A stretch of DNA of 50,545 nt. It comes from an uncultured Actinomyces sp. (GTDB lineage: Bacteria > Actinomycetota > Actinomycetes > Actinomycetales > Actinomycetaceae). Under the pieces are notes generated by a model. The model was not told the DNA's origin, ran no database searches, and saw nothing but the letters and a program-made list of their open reading frames with translations. Location of the stretch: positions 1 to 50,545 of the forward strand of contig CALIEP010000350.1 of NCBI GenBank assembly GCA_938022345.1, read 5' to 3'. The position numbers were made by a program, and so were the translations under genes. Shown here in pieces: positions 9,036-18,776 of this stretch. The stretch's first letter is position 1; each line of letters starts with the position of its first letter.

Positions 9036-10163
9036 GTGGCCATTGAGTTTTCTGAAGAGATCCAGTCCTTGCGTACGACGATGGAAAATATTTCCGCCGT
9101 TGTACAGCCCGAGCGTCTTCGCGCTCAAATCGCGGAGCTGTCGCAGAAGGCAGCTGCTCCTGACCTGTGGGATGACCCCGCGCATGCACAGGAAGTGACT
9201 TCACAGCTATCGCACCGCCAGAGCGAGCTCGATCGTGTTCTGGCAATGGAAGAGCGCATTGACGACCTCGAGGCAATTGTCGACATGGCCCGTGAGACCG
9301 CTGAGAGCGATCCTGCGGACGCGGAAGATATTTTTGCCGAGGCTGAATCTGACCTTGCCTCATTGAAAGACGACATGTCCGCCCTTGAGATCCGCACTCT
9401 TCTTGACGGTGAATATGACGAGCGCAACGCAGTCATCACCATCCGAAGCGGCGCTGGCGGCGTGGATGCTGCAGATTTCGCTGAGATCCTGCTGCGCATG
9501 TACTTGCGCTGGGCAGAGCGCCACGGATATCCGACGAAGGTTATGGATACGTCCTATGCAGAAGAAGCTGGCTTAAAGTCCGCAACCTTTGAGGTTCAAG
9601 CTCCTTACGCCTATGGCACTCTTTCGGTCGAGGCGGGCACCCACCGCCTCGTGCGTATCAGTCCCTTCGATAACCAGGGGCGTCGTCAGACTTCTTTCGC
9701 TGCTGTTGAGGTTATTCCTCTGATCGAGTCGACTGACCACATTGAGATTCCCGAGTCCGAACTCAAGGTTGATGTCTTCCGTTCCTCTGGTCCCGGTGGT
9801 CAGTCGGTGAATACGACAGACTCCGCCGTTCGAATGACTCACATCCCGACGGGTATTGTCGTTTCGATGCAGGACGAAAAGTCACAGATTCAAAACCGTG
9901 CGGCAGCTCTTCGAGTTCTGCAGTCTCGCCTTCTTGTGTTGCGTCATGAGGAAGAGCAAGCGAAGAAGAAGGAGCTCGCGGGTGATGTGAAGGCTTCGTG
10001 GGGTGACCAGATGCGCTCCTACGTCTTGCAGCCCTACCAGATGGTGAAGGACCTGCGTACCGAATACGAGTCCGGCAATCCTCAGAACGTCTTCGATGGT
10101 GATATCGACGGCTTTATCAACGCTGGAATTCGTTGGCGTAAGAACCAGCAGAATCAAGACTGA
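9036..10163 (+). CDS. prfB: Peptide chain release factor 2
   Basis: This 375-residue factor reads UAA and UGA in the ribosomal A site and releases the peptide. The codon-reading SPF tripeptide is in VRISPFDNQGRR, and the catalytic GGQ motif is in SSGPGGQSVNTTDSAVR. The whole gene is one frame from a GTG start; the programmed frameshift known from many prfB genes is absent. A TACCCT at 9024-9029 lies six bases before the GTG, which would suit a leaderless transcript of the kind common in actinobacteria (inference). It heads the block leading to ftsE and ftsX but is separated from them by a terminator. Confidence 0.96.
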   Translation: MAIEFSEEIQSLRTTMENISAVVQPERLRAQIAELSQKAAAPDLWDDPAHAQEVTSQLSHRQSELDRVLAMEERIDDLEAIVDMARETAESDPADAEDIFAEAESDLASLKDDMSALEIRTLLDGEYDERNAVITIRSGAGGVDAADFAEILLRMYLRWAERHGYPTKVMDTSYAEEAGLKSATFEVQAPYAYGTLSVEAGTHRLVRISPFDNQGRRQTSFAAVEVIPLIESTDHIEIPESELKVDVFRSSGPGGQSVNTTDSAVRMTHIPTGIVVSMQDEKSQIQNRAAALRVLQSRLLVLRHEEEQAKKKELAGDVKASWGDQMRSYVLQPYQMVKDLRTEYESGNPQNVFDGDIDGFINAGIRWRKNQQNQD

Positions 10164-10167
10164 TGCG

Positions 10168-10194
10168 AAAAACCCGGGCCTAGCCCGGGTTTTT
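10168..10194 (+). terminator. Rho-independent terminator after prfB
   Basis: The arms AAAAACCCGGGC (10168-10179) and GCCCGGGTTTTT (10183-10194) pair perfectly around a 3-base loop and end in a T-run. Confidence 0.92.
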
Positions 10195-10268
10195 GCGCGT
10201 GTCGCCTAAGTTTTGAGGCCCGAGCTGCATAGGGTAAAAGGGACCATAACCCCAATCAGAGACGGCTC

Positions 10269-10958
10269 ATGATTCGATTTGATCACGTCACCATGGTGTA
10301 TCAGCCTGGTGCGCGTCCGGCATTAGATGATGTTTCCCTTGAAGTGAAGCGCGGAGAGTTCGTCTTCCTCGTGGGAAAGTCCGGTTCCGGTAAGTCCACC
10401 TTCCTTCAACTCACCATGAGGGAAATTCGTGCGACGTCAGGAAAGGTGTGGGTCCTCGGCCATGACGTGGGTAAACTCTCGCGTTGGTCGGTCCCTAAGC
10501 TACGACGCCAGGTCGGGACCGTGTTCCAGGACTTCCGTTTGCTGCCTTCAAAGACCGTATACGAGAACGTTGCTCTGGCGATGGAGGTTATTGGTAAGCC
10601 TCGCCATGCTATCGAAACCCAGGTTCCCGATGTTTTGGAACTGGTCGGTTTGGCCGGTAAAGAAAAGCGTCTTCCCCATGAGCTTTCCGGTGGTGAAGAA
10701 CAGCGTGTGGCAATTGCGCGCGCGATGGTGAACCGTCCCGAGTTGCTTCTTGCAGATGAGCCGACCGGTAACTTGGACCCGGATACATCGCTCGGAATCA
10801 TGCGTTTGCTGGATCGTATTAACCGCAATGGGACCACGGTTGTTATGGCAACGCATGACGCTGCAATCGTGAACCAGATGCGTATGCGCGTCATTGAATT
10901 GCACGATGGAACGGTTGCTCGTGATCAGAACAGCGGCGTGTATGGGGCGGTGAAGTAA
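10269..10958 (+). CDS. ftsE: Cell division ATP-binding protein FtsE
   Basis: This 229-residue ABC-type ATPase works with FtsX at the division septum to switch on peptidoglycan hydrolases; it does not transport a substrate. Walker A GKSGSGKST, the Q-loop VFQDFRLLPSK, the signature LSGGEEQRVAIARA, Walker B LLLADEPTGNLD and the H-loop VVMATHDAAI are all present. Its stop codon overlaps the ftsX start (TAATG), so the two are translationally coupled. Length is typical. The ftsE-ftsX-hydrolase-smpB order is conserved in actinobacteria. Confidence 0.96.
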   Translation: MIRFDHVTMVYQPGARPALDDVSLEVKRGEFVFLVGKSGSGKSTFLQLTMREIRATSGKVWVLGHDVGKLSRWSVPKLRRQVGTVFQDFRLLPSKTVYENVALAMEVIGKPRHAIETQVPDVLELVGLAGKEKRLPHELSGGEEQRVAIARAMVNRPELLLADEPTGNLDPDTSLGIMRLLDRINRNGTTVVMATHDAAIVNQMRMRVIELHDGTVARDQNSGVYGAVK

Positions 10959-11872
10959 TGAAGTTACGTTTTATTCTTTCGGAAGTTGGCAAGGGCCTGT
11001 CGCGAAACCGTGCGATGTCTGTTGCCGTGGTGATCGTGACCTTCGTGTCCCTGCTGTTTGTTGGTATTGCAGGCCTTTCGCAGATGCAGGTCTCGCGAAT
11101 GAAGAGTCAGTGGTACGACAAGATCGAGGTCTCGATCTACATGTGTGCCAACAATGACCAGACTCCGAGCTGCAACAACCAAGAGGCAACGGAAACACAG
11201 ATTGCGGCGGTGCGCGATAAGCTCCGTTCTGCAGAGCTGGCGCCCTACGTGAAGGACGTCTACGAAGAATCAAAGGCTGAGGCCTTTAAGAACTTCGTGA
11301 AGATCTACGGTAATTCTCCGCTGGGGCAGTGGACGACCGAGGACATGATGCAGGTGTCTTTCCGCGTCAAGCTGGTCAATCCCGAGCAATTCAGCATTAT
11401 TCGAGACGAATTCACCGGTTCAGCTGGTGTATCCGTTGTCAAGGATCAGCGTGAGATTGTTGAGCCCCTATTCCAGGTTTTGGGTAAGGCCCGAGGCCTG
11501 TCGCTGGGCTTGGCGGGCGTCATGATCGTTGCTGCAGTCTTGCTCATTACGACCACTATTCGTCTGTCCGCGATGAGCCGTGAACGCGAAACCTCCATCA
11601 TGCGACTGGTTGGTGCCTCAAACATGTTTATTCAAGCTCCCTTCATGATCGAGGGCGCGATTGCTGCGGTGGTTGGTGCTCTCTTGGCAGTGGGAACCCT
11701 GTTCGTCGGTGTTCACGTCCTGGTGAATCAGTGGCTTGCGCAGGCTTTCCGTTGGACGAACTTTATTGGCATGCGTGAGGTGTGGATCATGTCGCCGATC
11801 CTCATCATTGCTGCGGTGCTCCTTGCGCTGTCGGCATCCGCATTCTCACTGGCGAAGTACACGAAGATCTGA
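10958..11872 (+). CDS. ftsX: Cell division protein FtsX
   Basis: This 304-residue membrane protein has a short cytoplasmic N-terminus, a first helix at about residues 20-42, a large outer loop (about 45-165) with a CANNDQTPSC pair of cysteines, and three more helices (about 175-200, 225-250 and 270-295). The outer loop is known in this family to bind the coiled coil of a partner hydrolase. That partner is probably the M23 gene starting four bases downstream, which is interrupted here. The SAMSRERETSIMRLVGAS segment is the typical FtsX cytoplasmic stretch before the third helix. Confidence 0.95.
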   Translation: MKLRFILSEVGKGLSRNRAMSVAVVIVTFVSLLFVGIAGLSQMQVSRMKSQWYDKIEVSIYMCANNDQTPSCNNQEATETQIAAVRDKLRSAELAPYVKDVYEESKAEAFKNFVKIYGNSPLGQWTTEDMMQVSFRVKLVNPEQFSIIRDEFTGSAGVSVVKDQREIVEPLFQVLGKARGLSLGLAGVMIVAAVLLITTTIRLSAMSRERETSIMRLVGASNMFIQAPFMIEGAIAAVVGALLAVGTLFVGVHVLVNQWLAQAFRWTNFIGMREVWIMSPILIIAAVLLALSASAFSLAKYTKI

Positions 11873-11876
11873 TCCT

Positions 11877-13148
11877 ATGGCAAAGACGCGTTCTCACGGT
11901 TTTTCAACGGGACTGACCAGTGCGGTTGCGCTGCTTGTTGTTGCAGCGCCCCTCGCTCTGGTACCACCCGCTTTTGCGGATGAAGACCGTAACCGCGTTG
12001 CCCAGGCTCAGCGCGAGTCCGCGCAGCACGTGCAAGAGCTTCGCAACAACCTTGAGGGTTTGGATGCTTCGCTGGCCCAGGTTTACTTAGACCTTGAAAC
12101 TGCGAATGCACAGATCCCCGTTGCTCAGGCTGAGCTTGACACTGCTAATGAACGCTACGAGGGCGCCAAGCGTGAGCATGACGTTGCGCAGGCCCAACTG
12201 GAAGCAGCTCAGGCCGAGGTCGCTCGTCTTAACACTGCGATGGAGAAAGCACGCAAACAGCAAGAGGAATCTCAAAAAGCTGTGGGTGCATTGGCGCGCG
12301 AGATGTATCAGTCTGGGGGAGTGAGCTCGCCCCTTCTGATCGCGCTGTCGTCTTCGGGAACCGAGGAAATTGCTGATCGTGCAGCTGCGGCGGATGCAAT
12401 GACACGCGCTCAAGACAGTGCGCTCAGTCAAGCAATGGATATGCAGGCAGCGACGCGCAATCAGCAGAGCAGGCAAGACGCCGTCACTTCGCGAATTTCT
12501 TCTCTGGAGGAGAAAGCACGTAAGGCCTAGGAAGAAGCTGAGAGCGCAAAGAACACTGCGGAAACGAAACTGCGCGAACTCGACGAACTGAAGAAGACCT
12601 CGGAAGAAAAACGCGCCCAGTGGGATGCACAGAAGGCTCAGGCTGAAGAGCAACTTGGTCAGTGGCAGCGCGAATACCAAGATGCGACCTCGAAGCTCGC
12701 TGCGATTGATGAAGAGAACCGCCGCCAGAATAGGCGCTATACCTCCTCCTCGAACTTCTCCAGCCCGCTCCCCGTTCCTTTGGTTGTTACGTCACCATTC
12801 GGATGGCGAGTCCACCCTGTCCTTGGGATCTCTCGCTATCACAATGGAACAGACTTTGCGGCAAACTGCGGTACTGAAATTTATCCGGTTGCCGAAGGCG
12901 TTGTCACCGCTGTGACCGTTGAAACCGCTGGCGGAAACGTTGTCTACGTAAACCACGGGATGATGAATGGCGCGTCCATGTCGACTGCGTATGTTCATAT
13001 GCAGTCCACCAATGTCTATGTTGGTCAGCACGTTGGACGCGATACGGTGCTGGGATGGGTCGGCGCTACAGGCTACGCCACTGGCTGCCATCTCCACCTG
13101 TCCGTTATGCGCAACGGTGCTGATGTTGAACCTCTGGATTACTTGTAG
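11877..13148 (+). pseudogene. FtsEX-associated coiled-coil M23 peptidoglycan hydrolase, split by in-frame TAG
   Basis: The frame encodes 423 residues but is interrupted by TAG at 12528-12530 (codon 218); the same frame then runs on to 13148. A signal peptide (about 1-34, ending AFA) is followed by a long coiled coil on both sides of the stop. The C-terminal M23 domain (about 300-423) keeps its zinc ligands: HNGTDF and the HLHLSV motif. The domain layout is that of PcsB/EnvC-type hydrolases that FtsEX activates. The secreted half before the stop lacks the enzyme, and the enzyme half lacks a signal peptide. The gene is therefore inactive unless the stop is read through or is a sequence error. 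Confidence 0.88.
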
Positions 13149-13188
13149 GACAATAGTTCTCCTGTAATTTCTCACTGAGGGGGTGCTT

Positions 13189-13716
13189 ATGCCGAAGGAA
13201 TGGAAGAAACCAAAGCCTACCGAATCCGAGAAGCGTAAGGCTGCCTCGGACGCGAAGAAAACTATTGCTCGCAATAAGAAGGCTCGCCACGACTATCTCA
13301 TTGAAGATACGTGGGAGGCCGGCATGGTACTTTCGGGGACCGAAGTGAAAGCTCTACGTATGGGGCGTGCCTCGCTTGTCGACGCCTGGGTAGAGATTAA
13401 GAACGGCGAGGCCTGGCTATACGGGGCGAACATCCCCATGTATGCGCAGGGTTCGTGGACCAACCACGCGCCGACGCGAAAGAGGAAGCTTCTGCTGCAT
13501 AGCAGTCAGATTTCCACTCTGGCCGATAAGTCTTCTGCCAAGGGATACACCATTGTTCCCCTTGAGCTCTACTTTATCGGCGGCCGCGCAAAGGTTGAGA
13601 TCGCCCTTGCTCGCGGTAAACAAGAGTGGGATAAACGTCAGGCCCTGCGTGAAAAACAGGACCAGCGTGAGGCAGAGCGCGCGATGCGTCGCTATGTCAA
13701 ACAAGCGCGTCGCTGA
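13189..13716 (+). CDS. smpB: SsrA-binding protein SmpB
   Basis: This 175-residue protein carries tmRNA to stalled ribosomes for trans-translation. The hallmark parts are seen in order: NKKARHDYLIEDTWEAGMVL, then GTEVKALRMGRASLVDAW, then the basic C-terminal tail KQEWDKRQALREKQDQREAERAM, which enters the mRNA channel. An N-terminal Lys-rich extension of about 30 residues precedes the core. ATG 13189 has GAGGGG six bases upstream. Its RNA partner ssrA lies 5 kb downstream on the same strand. Confidence 0.96.
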   Translation: MPKEWKKPKPTESEKRKAASDAKKTIARNKKARHDYLIEDTWEAGMVLSGTEVKALRMGRASLVDAWVEIKNGEAWLYGANIPMYAQGSWTNHAPTRKRKLLLHSSQISTLADKSSAKGYTIVPLELYFIGGRAKVEIALARGKQEWDKRQALREKQDQREAERAMRRYVKQARR

Positions 13717-13795
13717 TCTCGGCGACGCGCTGACGAGGAAGTGCTGTGTACCCTCCATGTGGAAGGTGCACAGCTGTTCTGTTTGAGGAGCGTTG

Positions 13796-16396
13796 ATGAA
13801 GCCTGTTGTGCGATCGCTTAAGCGGGATATCCGGCGGATGGTGACCGTGCCCGCCGCCTGGATTGTCATTGTCGGTCTTCTCTTTGTACCCGCACTGTAT
13901 GCGTGGTTTAACATCGTCGGTTTTTGGGATCCCTATTCGAATACCTCGAAGATTCGCGTGGCGGTTGCCAATGAGGATCAGGGTGCGACGAAGGACGCTA
14001 TCGGTTTTATTAACGTTGGGACCACGGTAGAAAATCAACTACGCACGAATGACCAGTTGGGTTGGTATTTCGTTTCTGCCGATCAAGCACAAAAAGATGT
14101 TGAGCGGGGCCACGCGTATGCCGCGATCGTCATCCCCTCAGACTTTTCTCAAAAATTAACGGGCATTGTTGACGGCACCTATTCAAAGCCAAACGTGCAG
14201 TACTACGTGAATGAGCGCAACAACGCCATTGCTCCAAAAATTACTGGAGCCGGTGCGAATGCCCTTGATCAACAGATCAACTCGGCTTTTGTCTCGACCG
14301 TCGCGCAGAGCCTTTCTGCAAAGATCTCCTCAACAGGGCGCTCCATTTCTGACATTTTGCAAAGCAACCGTTCTGATCTTAAAGATAAGATCACCGCAGC
14401 TCGCGACCAGCTGGGAGAAGCTGAACAGACACTCAAAGGGATGGACGGCAGGATCGATGCGGCCAAGGAAAAGATTTCTGGTGCACGCAATTCATTGAAT
14501 TCGGCCGATTCGAGCCTGTCTGATCTCAACAGCGCGCTCTCCCAAGCAGATCAGTTAGTCAATGACACGCGCTCCACTTTGTCGACTTTCAGCACCAATA
14601 TGTCTGGTGCGCTCGATGGGCTGGCGAATCATGCTACTGATGCCACCGCGAAGGCATCGGCTGCCGGAGGGGCATTCAACGGGGGAGTGCAAGGCGCAAC
14701 GACAACGATTAATGGGCTCCTGACAGAAGGACAGTCCATCAACCAGACTAATGGGGATATCCTGCGCCAACTCCAAAGCCTAGGAATCGCGCAACTTCCC
14801 ACGGCCTCGCAAGCTTTGAATGACTTGAGCACGCAAAACTCTCAGGTTGGACAAACTCTGGCGAACTTGTCGAATCTTAATGGCAGCCTTGCGACGACTT
14901 CGAATTCGATCACCCAAGCGCTCGCGACACTTCAGAACTCCAGTCAAGTACTGAGCAATTCCGCTGCTCAGGCGCGCTCGGGTATCGGGGACCAACTTCC
15001 TGCGATTTCCAATGCGCTGGACCAAATGTCGACAGCCTCAGCGAATCTTCGTTCTGCAATTGCTGTGCTTCAAGGCCAACGAGAACAGATGAATGGTTTG
15101 CTTGATCAGCTCACGGCACTTCTTGATTCGACGAAGACGACTCTTGCTCAGTCAGCGACAAATGTCAGCGCATTGATGAATGATCTTGGAAGCGCACAGG
15201 GAGATATCTCTGCCATTTCTTCCTCGAACGCCATTCAATCTCTTTCAGGCTCTATGAATCTCAATCCTGAAAAGATTGCTGAATTTGTGGCCGCACCGAC
15301 GTCGATCCAAACCCAGGCCGTCTTCCCAGTTTCCACGTATGGTTCCGCGATGGCGCCGCTCTTTACGAACCTTGCGTTGTGGATTGGCGCATTTTCTCTT
15401 GTCGTTATTTTCAAGCTCGAGGTCGATGACGAGGAAGTCGGTCCCATGAGCTCGGTCCAGCGTTATATGTCGCGATGGATGCTTCTGGCGCTCTTTGCTC
15501 TTGGGCAGGCCCTGGTTGTATCCATTGGAAATCTCATCATTGGGGTCCAAACTGTCTCCAAGCTTGCTTTTGTTGGGACAGCGATGATCAGTTCACTGGC
15601 CTACCTCTCGATTATTTACATGTTGGCGACTTGCTTCCAACACATTGGTAAAGGTCTATGTGTCGTCATTGTCATGCTGCAGATTCCGGGCGCTGCCGGC
15701 CTGTATCCCATCGAGATGATGCCCTCCTTCTTCCGTTTCCTCCATCCGCTTTTCCCCTTCACCTATGGCATTAATGCGATGCGCGAAACGGTCGGTGGCT
15801 TCTATGACCACGCGTATATTCGAGCAATTGGAGTGCTGGCGATTCACGTGGCAATCTCTTTCACCATCGGACTTGCGTTGCGTCCGTATCTTGTGAACCT
15901 TAACGCGATGGTGACCCGTGATCTGTCGCGGTCTGGATTGTTTATTAGCGAGGCCACTCGCCTTCCCTCCTCACGTTTCCGTCTTTCCCAGATCGTTTCT
16001 GTTCTTGCCGACCATGATTTGTATTCGCGTTCCGTTTCGCGTCGGGTGCGCACCTTTGAACGTCGTTACCCGCGGATGCGCCGTGCAGCGCTGGTTCTGG
16101 GGATTGTTGTTCCGGCTCTCCTTGCAGTTTTATCTGTTACGAGTGCGACCGAAGTGCCGATGATGTTGGGACTGTGGATTGTGTGGATCCTCGCGATTAT
16201 CTCATTCTTGATCGCTGTCGAGTTTGTTCGTGAGTCTCTTGAACGTCAGCAGTTGCTCACGAATATGAATGACTCCGATGTACGCTCGCTTTTGCAACGG
16301 AGGGCTCACGGTGCAGCGGCGCTCTTCGCCTCAGCAGTGAAGAAGAGCGCTTCTGTGCACGACGAAGAAGCAGTGGAAGAAGGGAGCGAGAAGTGA
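13796..16396 (+). CDS. YhgE/Pip-type membrane protein, first of a pair
   Basis: This 866-residue membrane protein has one N-terminal helix (about residues 15-40, with the family's VPALYAWFNI), a long extracellular helical part rich in Ser, Asn, Gln and Leu (about 180-480), and a C-terminal block of about six helices (from about 510), ending in a charged cytoplasmic tail. This is the layout of YhgE/Pip proteins, which are related to phage-infection protein of Lactococcus and to ABC-2 permeases. Their exact role is not settled. An extra pair of helices (about 765-805) lies near the end. It overlaps the next gene, a shorter relative, by four bases. Confidence 0.85.
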   Translation: MKPVVRSLKRDIRRMVTVPAAWIVIVGLLFVPALYAWFNIVGFWDPYSNTSKIRVAVANEDQGATKDAIGFINVGTTVENQLRTNDQLGWYFVSADQAQKDVERGHAYAAIVIPSDFSQKLTGIVDGTYSKPNVQYYVNERNNAIAPKITGAGANALDQQINSAFVSTVAQSLSAKISSTGRSISDILQSNRSDLKDKITAARDQLGEAEQTLKGMDGRIDAAKEKISGARNSLNSADSSLSDLNSALSQADQLVNDTRSTLSTFSTNMSGALDGLANHATDATAKASAAGGAFNGGVQGATTTINGLLTEGQSINQTNGDILRQLQSLGIAQLPTASQALNDLSTQNSQVGQTLANLSNLNGSLATTSNSITQALATLQNSSQVLSNSAAQARSGIGDQLPAISNALDQMSTASANLRSAIAVLQGQREQMNGLLDQLTALLDSTKTTLAQSATNVSALMNDLGSAQGDISAISSSNAIQSLSGSMNLNPEKIAEFVAAPTSIQTQAVFPVSTYGSAMAPLFTNLALWIGAFSLVVIFKLEVDDEEVGPMSSVQRYMSRWMLLALFALGQALVVSIGNLIIGVQTVSKLAFVGTAMISSLAYLSIIYMLATCFQHIGKGLCVVIVMLQIPGAAGLYPIEMMPSFFRFLHPLFPFTYGINAMRETVGGFYDHAYIRAIGVLAIHVAISFTIGLALRPYLVNLNAMVTRDLSRSGLFISEATRLPSSRFRLSQIVSVLADHDLYSRSVSRRVRTFERRYPRMRRAALVLGIVVPALLAVLSVTSATEVPMMLGLWIVWILAIISFLIAVEFVRESLERQQLLTNMNDSDVRSLLQRRAHGAAALFASAVKKSASVHDEEAVEEGSEK

Positions 16397-18597
16397 AAGC
16401 GATATGGGAAATTTTCCGCGCTGATCTTTCGCGAGCACATCGCAGCGTGATCAGTATGGTCGTTGTTCTTGGGCTGGTTGTTCTTCCGTCATTCTTTGCG
16501 TGGTTCAACATCTCCGCATCATGGGATCCTTTTGCCAACACAAAAAACCTACGGATTGCGATTGCCAATACCGACAAGGGGTATAAGTCTGATCTGATCC
16601 CCCTTGAGGTCAATATCGGTAACCGTGTTGTGGCAGCTTTACGGACGAACGAGCAATTCAATTGGGTGATTGATAGCGAAGAACAAGCAATTGAGAAGAC
16701 GCGATCGGTGGAGTACTACGCGGCAGTTGTCATCCCTTCGGACTTCTCTCAAGAGATGCTGACTTTCTTTTCCAGTGATGCGCATTCGACGCCCCTGACC
16801 TACTACATCAATGAAAAGAAGAATGGCCTGGCGCCAAAAATCGCCGGTCAAGGCGCAGAGCGCGTTTCTGCGCAAATCAACCAGGTATTTGCGCAGACTG
16901 TTGCAGAAATTGCCGTGGATACGGCTTCTTCGCTGTCAGATGCGCTCTCTGATCCCGCGAATGTTCGTGGTATCCAGGCGTTGAATTCTCGCCTGGAGTC
17001 GACCTCGCAGCGCCTGAACGCTGCGGCAACCAGCGCAGATGCCTATGCCGGACTCATCGCCTCCTCTGTGCAGCTGGTGGATTCTACGCAGACCATGATT
17101 GCCAATGCCTCGAAGGCCCGAGATCCGCTGGAGAGCGCGGCAAATAACGCCTCGGCTTCCGTTGATCAGATCAGTGCTGGGGCTTCGCAGGCTGCCTCCG
17201 CCCTTTCCTCAGCCGTGAGTGCGTCTGCTCATTCCCTTGAGGTGCTTTCTGCATCCATTGATGATGTGTATTCCCGAGGCGGCACTAGCGTCGCTTCGGC
17301 GGTGGAGACCTTGCGTTCCCAGGCCTCGTCAGTGGGCAATCAAGCGACGCAGTACCTGCATGTGAAGGAAACGCTGGCAAATCTACCGGGAACACCTATT
17401 TCTCAAGATGTTCTGGATCGCTTGCAAGCTTCTGCTGACCGTCTGAGCGCACTGCAGAATGCGATCAATAAGCTTGCTGATGACATGGAAAAGAACGTCG
17501 CAGATGCTGGCGCAAATCGCCAGGATGTAAAGAACCTTGTTGGACAAGCTCAGTCAGCTATCTCCAATTTGAAGAGCGATGTTGATTCCTCCCTGCGTCC
17601 GCAATTAGAACAGCTTTCGGGAACCATTAACTCAGCAACCTCGTCGATGGAAAACCTGCGCGCTCAGCTGTCTGCAGCCAGCTCCAGTGTCAATGATGGC
17701 TCGAATGGGGTTCGGGAGGGGTTATCGAAACTTCAATCGACGTTTAGTGGAATTGGAAATCAACTTCGTGAAGCCTCGCTAAAGATCTCAGACATTCATA
17801 ACAAGTTGAGTGATGCTTTGCAAAGTGGGAACCTTGCGCAGGTCCGCACCATCATTGGCTCAGATCCTCAGGCTCTGGCCGTTGCTCTTGCAGCTCCTGT
17901 GGGTGTCACCACCATTGCGGTGTATCCGGTTGAGAATTTTGGCTCTCAGATGGCGCCCTTCTATACGGCCCTTGCACTGTGGGTGGGGTCGGTCCTCATG
18001 ATCATTAGCATTCGCAGTGATGTCACCACAGAGAATGTTGTTGAGGGATTGGATTCTTCCCACCCAGCTGTCGAGTATTTCAAGAGGCATCGCTTAGGCC
18101 TGTGGGAAGGCTTCCTCGGGCGTTACATGATTTTCGGGCTGCTTGCTCTGACCCAGGCCACCATTATGTGCTTGGGCTTGCTGTTCTTTGTGAAGATCCA
18201 GCACGTTCATCCCTGGCTATTTATGTGTACCGGGTGGGCGATTGCCTTGGTGTTTTCTTTCCTGCTCTACACCTTCATCGCTACTTTCGGTAATGCGGGG
18301 AAAGCCTTGGGTGTACTGTTCCTGGTCTTGCAGATCACGGGTGCAGGCGGATCCTTCCCCTTGGATATTCTGCCGAGTTTCTTCCGGGCAATTTCGCCGT
18401 ATCTTCCCGCAACTCACGGAATTACTGCCCTGCGAGCTGCGATCGCCGGCTATTCGGGCAGTGAGTACCTTGATGCAATGTTGTTGCTGGGGGCCTTTGC
18501 CCTATTTGCCGCGGTTTTGGGATTGGGGCTTCGTCCGTTCCTCATCAAGAACAATCGACTCTTGGTTAAGAAGTTGGAGTCCACAAAGCTTATGTAG
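16393..18597 (+). CDS. YhgE/Pip-type membrane protein, second of a pair
   Basis: This 734-residue protein is homologous to its upstream neighbour. It shares the N-terminal helix with LPSFFAWFNI, the SWDPFANTKNLRIAIANTDKG stretch, the VIPSDFSQEM segment and the C-terminal helices with ITGAGGSFPLDILPSFFRAI. It has a long extracellular Ser/Ala/Gln-rich helical region between about 190 and 500. The GTG start overlaps the upstream stop (GTGA), so the pair is translationally coupled and probably forms a heteromer (inference). A short inverted repeat (18598-18627) follows, and then the ssrA promoter. Confidence 0.85.
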   Translation: MKAIWEIFRADLSRAHRSVISMVVVLGLVVLPSFFAWFNISASWDPFANTKNLRIAIANTDKGYKSDLIPLEVNIGNRVVAALRTNEQFNWVIDSEEQAIEKTRSVEYYAAVVIPSDFSQEMLTFFSSDAHSTPLTYYINEKKNGLAPKIAGQGAERVSAQINQVFAQTVAEIAVDTASSLSDALSDPANVRGIQALNSRLESTSQRLNAAATSADAYAGLIASSVQLVDSTQTMIANASKARDPLESAANNASASVDQISAGASQAASALSSAVSASAHSLEVLSASIDDVYSRGGTSVASAVETLRSQASSVGNQATQYLHVKETLANLPGTPISQDVLDRLQASADRLSALQNAINKLADDMEKNVADAGANRQDVKNLVGQAQSAISNLKSDVDSSLRPQLEQLSGTINSATSSMENLRAQLSAASSSVNDGSNGVREGLSKLQSTFSGIGNQLREASLKISDIHNKLSDALQSGNLAQVRTIIGSDPQALAVALAAPVGVTTIAVYPVENFGSQMAPFYTALALWVGSVLMIISIRSDVTTENVVEGLDSSHPAVEYFKRHRLGLWEGFLGRYMIFGLLALTQATIMCLGLLFFVKIQHVHPWLFMCTGWAIALVFSFLLYTFIATFGNAGKALGVLFLVLQITGAGGSFPLDILPSFFRAISPYLPATHGITALRAAIAGYSGSEYLDAMLLLGAFALFAAVLGLGLRPFLIKNNRLLVKKLESTKLM

Positions 18598-18687
18598 AGC
18601 CTCCCGGGATTTTTCTTCCTCGGAGGCCAAGGAGCTGCCGCTACCTGCGTGCGGGGCGGGGGAGTGGGGCGAGGCCTCGGGAATCTC

Positions 18688-18716
18688 TTGCCAGCTCAGC
18701 AGCGGGGACGTATGAT
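18688..18716 (+). promoter_or_regulatory. Predicted sigma-70-type promoter of ssrA
   Basis: TTGCCA (18688-18693) and TATGAT (18711-18716) are separated by exactly 17 bases. Transcription would begin near 18723, about 54 bases before the mature 5' end of tmRNA, leaving a leader to be trimmed. Confidence 0.75.
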
Positions 18717-18776
18717 TTCAAGTCCGGTGTTTGTGCTGCTGTGGTGGCAGGGCGCCGGTGAGTGAAGAACTCAATA

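Noticed and set aside
9036..10163. Programmed frameshift in prfB
   Set aside because: The gene is open in one frame from the GTG, with no internal UGA near its start.
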